From Flavobacterium sp. (lineage in GTDB: Bacteria > Bacteroidota > Bacteroidia > Flavobacteriales > Flavobacteriaceae), in the NCBI GenBank assembly GCA_030682755.1, contig JAUXNR010000495.1, positions 1-11,694 on the forward strand: 11,694 bases of DNA, given 5' to 3'. The notes below the pieces were generated by a model. The model was given only the letters and a program-made list of their open reading frames with translations, was not told the origin of the DNA and ran no database searches. Within the stretch, counting starts at the first letter, position 1. Each line of letters begins with the position of its first letter. The position numbers were made by a program, and so were the translations under genes. Shown piece after piece: positions 7,016 through 11,694 of this stretch.

Positions 7016-7066
7016 TTATAATTTTAGCAGATTATTAACAAATTCATTATTCATTAACCTTAATTT

Positions 7067-10000
7067 ATGAAAAAAATTACATTACTTCTGATTGCCCTCT
7101 TTTCGTGCTGGCAAATTCAGGCACAAGTAAGTTTGTACTCCTTTGCTCAAAGCAATGAAACTTACACAGAAATTACAGGTGGTACCATTTTGGGGACATC
7201 CACCACTGCAACTAGTTTTGATTCTCAAAACTGGGCAATTGCAGACGGAACCATTCCATTTGACTTTACATTTAATGGCTTAAATTATACCGGTTGTACG
7301 GTAAACAGCAATGGCTTCATTACTTTTGGTGCAACAGCACCGGGTACTACTTTAACAACGCCAATTTCTTCTGCTACTGCTTACTCTGGAGCTATTTCAG
7401 CTTGGGGAGGTGATTTATGTGGCGTTTTTATTAACAACGTAATCACTGGTGAAACCAGTTGGGAAGTTGTTGGTGATGCACCCAATAGAGAATTTGTAAT
7501 TCAATTTAAAAATTGGAGACCGGCTTATTCAGCAAGTGTTACAGATGTACCATTCTTAAACTTTCAAATCCGTTTGTCAGAAACAACTAATCTTGTTAAA
7601 ATTGTTTACGGACCAACAGGGTATGCTATTGGAAGTGCAGCTGCTTCAGGTACAAGACAAATTGGTTTAAGAGGAGCTACAAATGGTGATTTTAAAAACA
7701 GAATTAATGCAACAACACTTTTGTTTACAGCTTCAACTGCCGGAACTGGTAGTGCAAGTTCACAAGCATTTAATACTGCGGTAGCTACACCGGGTATGCC
7801 TTCCAATGGTTTAGTGTATACTTTTACACCTCCTGCGGCATGTTCAGGGACACCTATTGCTACAACTGTTTTACCTGTAAATCAAAACCTTAATGCTACC
7901 CAAGCTTCTGTACCTTTAGTAATGCAACAATATGCAGACGGAACAGCAGGTTTAACTTTCCAATGGGAACAATCAACTGATGGTGGTGCTACTTGGGAAA
8001 ATGTAACAACAGGAACAGGTGGTACAACAAGAATTTATACACCTGTTGCTTTTGCAGGAACTAATATAGCTTATAGAGCTAGAGTAACATGTACTGCTTC
8101 TTCTTCATTTGAATTCTCTTCAATTTCAACAATTACAAATTGTTCAGGATTGCCAATAACAAACTTGCCTTGGACTGAAGGATTTGAAGGATTAACAACT
8201 GTGGGTACCACAACTTTTCCTATGTGTTGGTTCAAACAAAACGGGGATTGGGCTTCAAGAAATTTACCTACTTCTTATACTAATGCAAGAACAGGTACAA
8301 ATTACATAACCAATTCATGGACTGCAACTGATGAATTCATTTGGACACCCGGTTTTACTTTAACGGAAGGTGTGTCTTATGATTTTTCATCATACGTACA
8401 AGGAGATAATGCAACGGGTTGGGTTGTAGATTATTTTGTAAATTCAACAAATTCAGGAACCGGTGCAACACAATTAGGTGGAAGTTATTCACCACCGGGA
8501 GTTACTACAAGTGCAACAGCAGGTTTCCAACCGTATGTTAAAATGACAAGAACGTTTGTGCCGGCAACTACGGGAGTATATTATTTTGCCGTAAGAGTTA
8601 ACCAACCGTCAGGAGCACCATGGTATGTGGCATTTGATGATTTTACCTTAGAAGAAACTCCAACGTGTTTTGAGCCAACAAGTGTTACAAGTTCAAACAT
8701 TCAGGATAGTACTGCAACAGTTTCATGGATTGCTCCTGCTTCTGTTCCAGCAGAAGGCTATGAATATTTTGTTTCTACAACAAATCAATTGCCAACAACA
8801 TCCGGTACAGTAGTTACCACAAACTCAGCTTCTTTAACAAATTTAAACCCAAATACTGTTTATTTTATTTATGTGCGTTCGGTTTGTAGTACGTCTGATT
8901 TTAGTGCTTGGGCAGGACCTACTTCTTTTAAAACACAATGTGAAGGGGTGACAGAATATATGCAAGACTTTGATGCTATTACCACTAATTTTAGTACCAC
9001 TATGCCTGATTGTTGGACTAGAGGTTTGATAGGTTCACCTTCTTTATATATTACCAATGGTAGTGTAGCTCCTATGACGCCATCAAACAGATTATATATG
9101 TCTGCTACTGCATCAGGAACACCAACTGAAGCGTATGCTATTTTGCCTCCATTTTCAAATTTACAAGCAAATACACACAGACTTCGTTTTAAAGGATATG
9201 CTTCAATAGCTAATAGAACAATAGAAGTAGGATATATAACAGATCCTTCCAACTTGGCAACTTATACAGCATTAGAGATAATTGTTCTTCCGGGGACAGT
9301 AGCATCAACTGCAATTGAATTTATCATAATTCCGGGTGCTTTACCTGCAGGCGTAAAACATTTGGCCATCAGAAATAATGGATTTACAGGAACACCTCTA
9401 GGTACTACAACTGTATATTTAGATGATTTCTTTTGGGAAGCTATTCCAACATGTAATGAGCCTTCTGCTTTAACAGTATCTTCTATTACAAATACTAGTG
9501 CAGTATTAGGTTGGACTGAAGCCAATGTTGCTACAGCTTGGGAAATTCAATATGGTGCTCCAGGATTTACATTAGGTTCCGGAACAATTGTATCGGCTCC
9601 AAGCAATCCATTTACATTAACTTCACTGACTCCTAATACCAATTATGTGTATTATGTTCGTGCAGTTTGTTCAGAATCTGAGTCTAGTTTTTGGACCGGT
9701 CCTTTTGCATTTAAAACGCAATGTGATGAAGTAACTGAATTTTTTGAAGACTTTGATTCTTTGACATCTAACTTCAGCACAACCATGCCTGATTGTTGGG
9801 GTAGAGGATTGGTAGGTGCTCCAAGTTTGTATGTAACTACTGGAAGTACATTACCTATGTCGCCAAATAACAGACTGTATATGTTTGTGTCTAGTACGGC
9901 TACACCGGCTCAACAAGCATATGCTATACTGCCTCCTGTTTCAAATTTAGCAGCAGGAACACACAGACTTCGTTTTAAAGCATTTGCTACAGCAGCTAAT

Positions 10001-11694
10001 CGCTATATAGAAATTGGTTATTTAACAAATCCTTCAGATTTATCTACTTTTGAATACTTAGCTGATATTCAATTACCAAGTACAGCGGTTGCAAATACAC
10101 AACAATTCACTTTTGTTCCTCCAACGTCTATCCCGGCTGGAATTAAAAATTTAGTGATTTTAAACCCTGGTTATCCTTCTGGAACCTCAGGTGTATATAT
10201 TGACGATGTGTATTGGGAGCCAAATCCTAGTACTGTTCCTTCATGTGCTACAAATGTAGTAGCAACGCCTAACGCAACTTGTGGTAATTTTGCTACGGGT
10301 CTTAGTTGGGACATTACACCCGGTGCTGATGGTTATAAATTAAAACTTGGAACAACGCCTGGTGGTTCAGAAATTTTAAATAATGAAAATATTGGATTTT
10401 TAAATACGTATTCTTTTGTTGGAAATTTCAATACTACATATTATTACACATTAACTCCTTATAACAGTTTTGGTGATGCTGTATCTTGTAATGAACTATC
10501 GTTTACCACGGCTCCTGATGGATGTTACTGTACATCTCTTCCAACTTCAAATGATGGTTTAGGGATAACAAATGTATTGCTTGGAAGCACTAACTTTCCA
10601 ACACCTGATGTAACTTATTTTGACCATACTGCAACAACAGTTAATTTATTACAAGGTTTAAATAATAATGTACAAATAACATTTGCAACCGGCTATACTT
10701 ACAATACGCATATCTGGATTGACTTTAATGATAATTACACTTTTGAAGCGAATGAGTTGGTTTACAGTGGTGAGTCGCTGAGTACCAATCCAACAACATT
10801 AAATGCTTCTTTTGTAATGCCGGTAACAGCAACACTTGGATTGCATAGAATGAGAATTGTAACGGCAGATGTACTACCAATCGCTAATCCTTGTTACAGT
10901 GGTACTTATGGTGTTACGTTAGATTTTAATGTAAATATAGTTGCACCTACTTGTACACCGCCAAGTTTTAGTACGGTTACAACAACTCCAAACTGTGATA
11001 ATGATACATTTTATATTAATGTAAATGTTACCAATTTAGGCAATGGTACTCCGGCAATCAGTGATGGTACAACTTCATTTCCAGTAACGGCAACTGGAGT
11101 TATTCAAGTAGGTCCTTTTGCTTCGCAATCCGTAACACTGACATTACTTCATGGTTTAGATGCTGATTGTAATAGCAATATAGGAACTTTTATAAATGAA
11201 TGTTTACCTGTATTTTGTTTAAATGCAGAGTATGGACAATGGCCAACAGCTACTTTTACTCCAGCCTGTTCAAATACAACAGAAACAATAGTCTCAAATG
11301 CATTTGCAAGTGAGTATTCTGCTGTTAACGTGTTACAAGGGTACGAATATACATTTGCAAGTTCAATTGCAACAGATTATATTACAATTAGTAACATTGC
11401 AGGTACTGTGCCTTATGTTTCAGGAACAGGTTTAGTTTCTTTTACAGCAGACTTTACAGGAACGATTAGGTTTTATACTCACTTGAATGATTCTTGTGGT
11501 TCTTCTACAACATCAAGAATTAAAACGGTACAATGTGTCTCGCTTAGTACCCCAAGTTTTGATTCGTCAAGTTTCAGTGCGTATCCAAACCCTGTAAAAG
11601 ATGTGTTTAATTTTGCATACAGCAATACCATTTCTGATTTAGTAATCTACAATCTTTTAGGACAACAAGTTTTAGCAACAAAACCTAATGCAAC
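7067..11694 (+). CDS. Giant T9SS-exported multi-domain surface/secreted protein (3' end cut)
   Basis: 1542 complete codons with no stop before the window edge. Residues 1-20 form a Sec signal peptide (MKKITLLLIALFSC, cleavage near IQAQ). Domains by eye: an N-terminal beta-sandwich at about 23-255; an Ig-like domain at 259-358 (WEQSTDGGATWENV); a jelly-roll/MAM-like domain at 359-531; FnIII 532-624 plus jelly-roll 625-793; the same pair again at 794-885 and 886-1055; a third FnIII at about 1060-1150; a GEVED-like domain at about 1153-1293 (HIWIDFNDN, 1215-1223); a beta module at 1294-1383; and another at 1385-1490. YPNPVKDVFNFAY at 1506 begins a type A T9SS C-terminal sorting domain (VIYNLLGQQVL), of which perhaps 35-40 residues lie beyond the window. 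No protease or glycosidase active site was seen, so adhesion or matrix binding is more likely than catalysis. The target is unknown. Confidence 0.93.
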   Translation, partial: MKKITLLLIALFSCWQIQAQVSLYSFAQSNETYTEITGGTILGTSTTATSFDSQNWAIADGTIPFDFTFNGLNYTGCTVNSNGFITFGATAPGTTLTTPISSATAYSGAISAWGGDLCGVFINNVITGETSWEVVGDAPNREFVIQFKNWRPAYSASVTDVPFLNFQIRLSETTNLVKIVYGPTGYAIGSAAASGTRQIGLRGATNGDFKNRINATTLLFTASTAGTGSASSQAFNTAVATPGMPSNGLVYTFTPPAACSGTPIATTVLPVNQNLNATQASVPLVMQQYADGTAGLTFQWEQSTDGGATWENVTTGTGGTTRIYTPVAFAGTNIAYRARVTCTASSSFEFSSISTITNCSGLPITNLPWTEGFEGLTTVGTTTFPMCWFKQNGDWASRNLPTSYTNARTGTNYITNSWTATDEFIWTPGFTLTEGVSYDFSSYVQGDNATGWVVDYFVNSTNSGTGATQLGGSYSPPGVTTSATAGFQPYVKMTRTFVPATTGVYYFAVRVNQPSGAPWYVAFDDFTLEETPTCFEPTSVTSSNIQDSTATVSWIAPASVPAEGYEYFVSTTNQLPTTSGTVVTTNSASLTNLNPNTVYFIYVRSVCSTSDFSAWAGPTSFKTQCEGVTEYMQDFDAITTNFSTTMPDCWTRGLIGSPSLYITNGSVAPMTPSNRLYMSATASGTPTEAYAILPPFSNLQANTHRLRFKGYASIANRTIEVGYITDPSNLATYTALEIIVLPGTVASTAIEFIIIPGALPAGVKHLAIRNNGFTGTPLGTTTVYLDDFFWEAIPTCNEPSALTVSSITNTSAVLGWTEANVATAWEIQYGAPGFTLGSGTIVSAPSNPFTLTSLTPNTNYVYYVRAVCSESESSFWTGPFAFKTQCDEVTEFFEDFDSLTSNFSTTMPDCWGRGLVGAPSLYVTTGSTLPMSPNNRLYMFVSSTATPAQQAYAILPPVSNLAAGTHRLRFKAFATAANRYIEIGYLTNPSDLSTFEYLADIQLPSTAVANTQQFTFVPPTSIPAGIKNLVILNPGYPSGTSGVYIDDVYWEPNPSTVPSCATNVVATPNATCGNFATGLSWDITPGADGYKLKLGTTPGGSEILNNENIGFLNTYSFVGNFNTTYYYTLTPYNSFGDAVSCNELSFTTAPDGCYCTSLPTSNDGLGITNVLLGSTNFPTPDVTYFDHTATTVNLLQGLNNNVQITFATGYTYNTHIWIDFNDNYTFEANELVYSGESLSTNPTTLNASFVMPVTATLGLHRMRIVTADVLPIANPCYSGTYGVTLDFNVNIVAPTCTPPSFSTVTTTPNCDNDTFYINVNVTNLGNGTPAISDGTTSFPVTATGVIQVGPFASQSVTLTLLHGLDADCNSNIGTFINECLPVFCLNAEYGQWPTATFTPACSNTTETIVSNAFASEYSAVNVLQGYEYTFASSIATDYITISNIAGTVPYVSGTGLVSFTADFTGTIRFYTHLNDSCGSSTTSRIKTVQCVSLSTPSFDSSSFSAYPNPVKDVFNFAYSNTISDLVIYNLLGQQVLATKPNA
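8660..9445 (+). repeat. FnIII plus jelly-roll module, copy 1 of the internal tandem duplication
   Basis: 262 codons within the giant T9SS protein, starting PTCFEPTSVTSS and containing FKTQCEGVTEYMQDFD, TTMPDCWTRGLIG, THRLRFKGYA and VYLDDFFWE. The same blocks in the same order recur in the copy that follows directly, and a 22-bp stretch (9173-9194) is identical in both. Confidence 0.85.
9446..10225 (+). repeat. FnIII plus jelly-roll module, copy 2 of the internal tandem duplication
   Basis: 260 codons starting PTCNEPSALTVSS, with FKTQCDEVTEFFEDFD, TTMPDCWGRGLVG, THRLRFKAFA and VYIDDVYWE. It is in register with copy 1 and shares the identical 22-bp stretch (here 9959-9980). The DNA has drifted elsewhere, so the duplication is not very recent. 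Confidence 0.85.

Larger units (their letters stand above)
6611..7066. other. Long AT-rich spacer before the T9SS protein gene
   Basis: 456 bp with no open frame of note on either strand. It holds an exact -7 match TAATTTTG at 6812-6819 without a good -33 TTG, a weak AT stem-loop at 6851-6872 (CTGATTTT with AAAATTAG, one G-T pair), an 11-bp inverted repeat (6886-6896 and 7005-7015), and a near -7 box at 6991-6998. No clear terminator hairpin follows the gene ending at 6610. A long leader or a small RNA is possible but not shown. Confidence 0.5.

Noticed and set aside
7606..9525. Three minus-strand open frames inside the giant protein gene
   Set aside because: Low-complexity antisense frames arising from the Thr/Ala/Gly-rich coding strand; no initiation signals or motifs.

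Overview
This window looks like chromosomal DNA from a member of the Bacteroidota, most likely Flavobacteriaceae. The evidence is an AT-rich background, long AT-rich spacers, a secreted giant protein ending in a type IX secretion (T9SS) type A sorting domain, Bacteroidota-style promoters (TTG about 20 bases upstream of TAnnTTTG), and genes without clear Shine-Dalgarno sequences. No rRNA, tRNA, CRISPR array, integrase or transposase was seen.

Layout: (1) On the minus strand at the left edge lies the 5' part of a GH13 alpha-amylase-like lipoprotein gene, cut by the window edge one codon before the expected catalytic nucleophile. (2) A 284-bp divergent spacer separates it from pyrD (class 2 dihydroorotate dehydrogenase, pyrimidine synthesis), followed at 50 bp by a LysE/RhtB-type amino-acid exporter. 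(3) The roughly 1.1 kb between the exporter and the next intact gene holds a small GC-rich hairpin and the broken remains of an amidohydrolase gene (frameshifts, an internal stop, a metal-ligand His replaced by Tyr, 3' half missing). (4) A translationally coupled pair follows: a small HD-domain phosphohydrolase and a YitT-family membrane protein, overlapping by ATGA. (5) An array of about ten AACAATCT-like octamers precedes two adjacent genes for membrane-anchored zinc-ribbon-like proteins that share a layout. (6) After a 456-bp AT-rich spacer comes the 5' 4.6 kb of a giant T9SS-exported, multi-domain surface or secreted protein. It contains a tandem FnIII plus jelly-roll duplication and runs off the right edge within its sorting domain, probably only a few dozen residues before its end.

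Most of the window is ordinary housekeeping and cell-surface gene content. I see no convincing new defence or mobile system. The items most worth a second look are the decayed amidohydrolase locus, the zinc-ribbon pair downstream of the octamer array, the HD/YitT overlap, and the internally duplicated T9SS protein. Protein family calls come from recognising motifs by eye, not from database searches.
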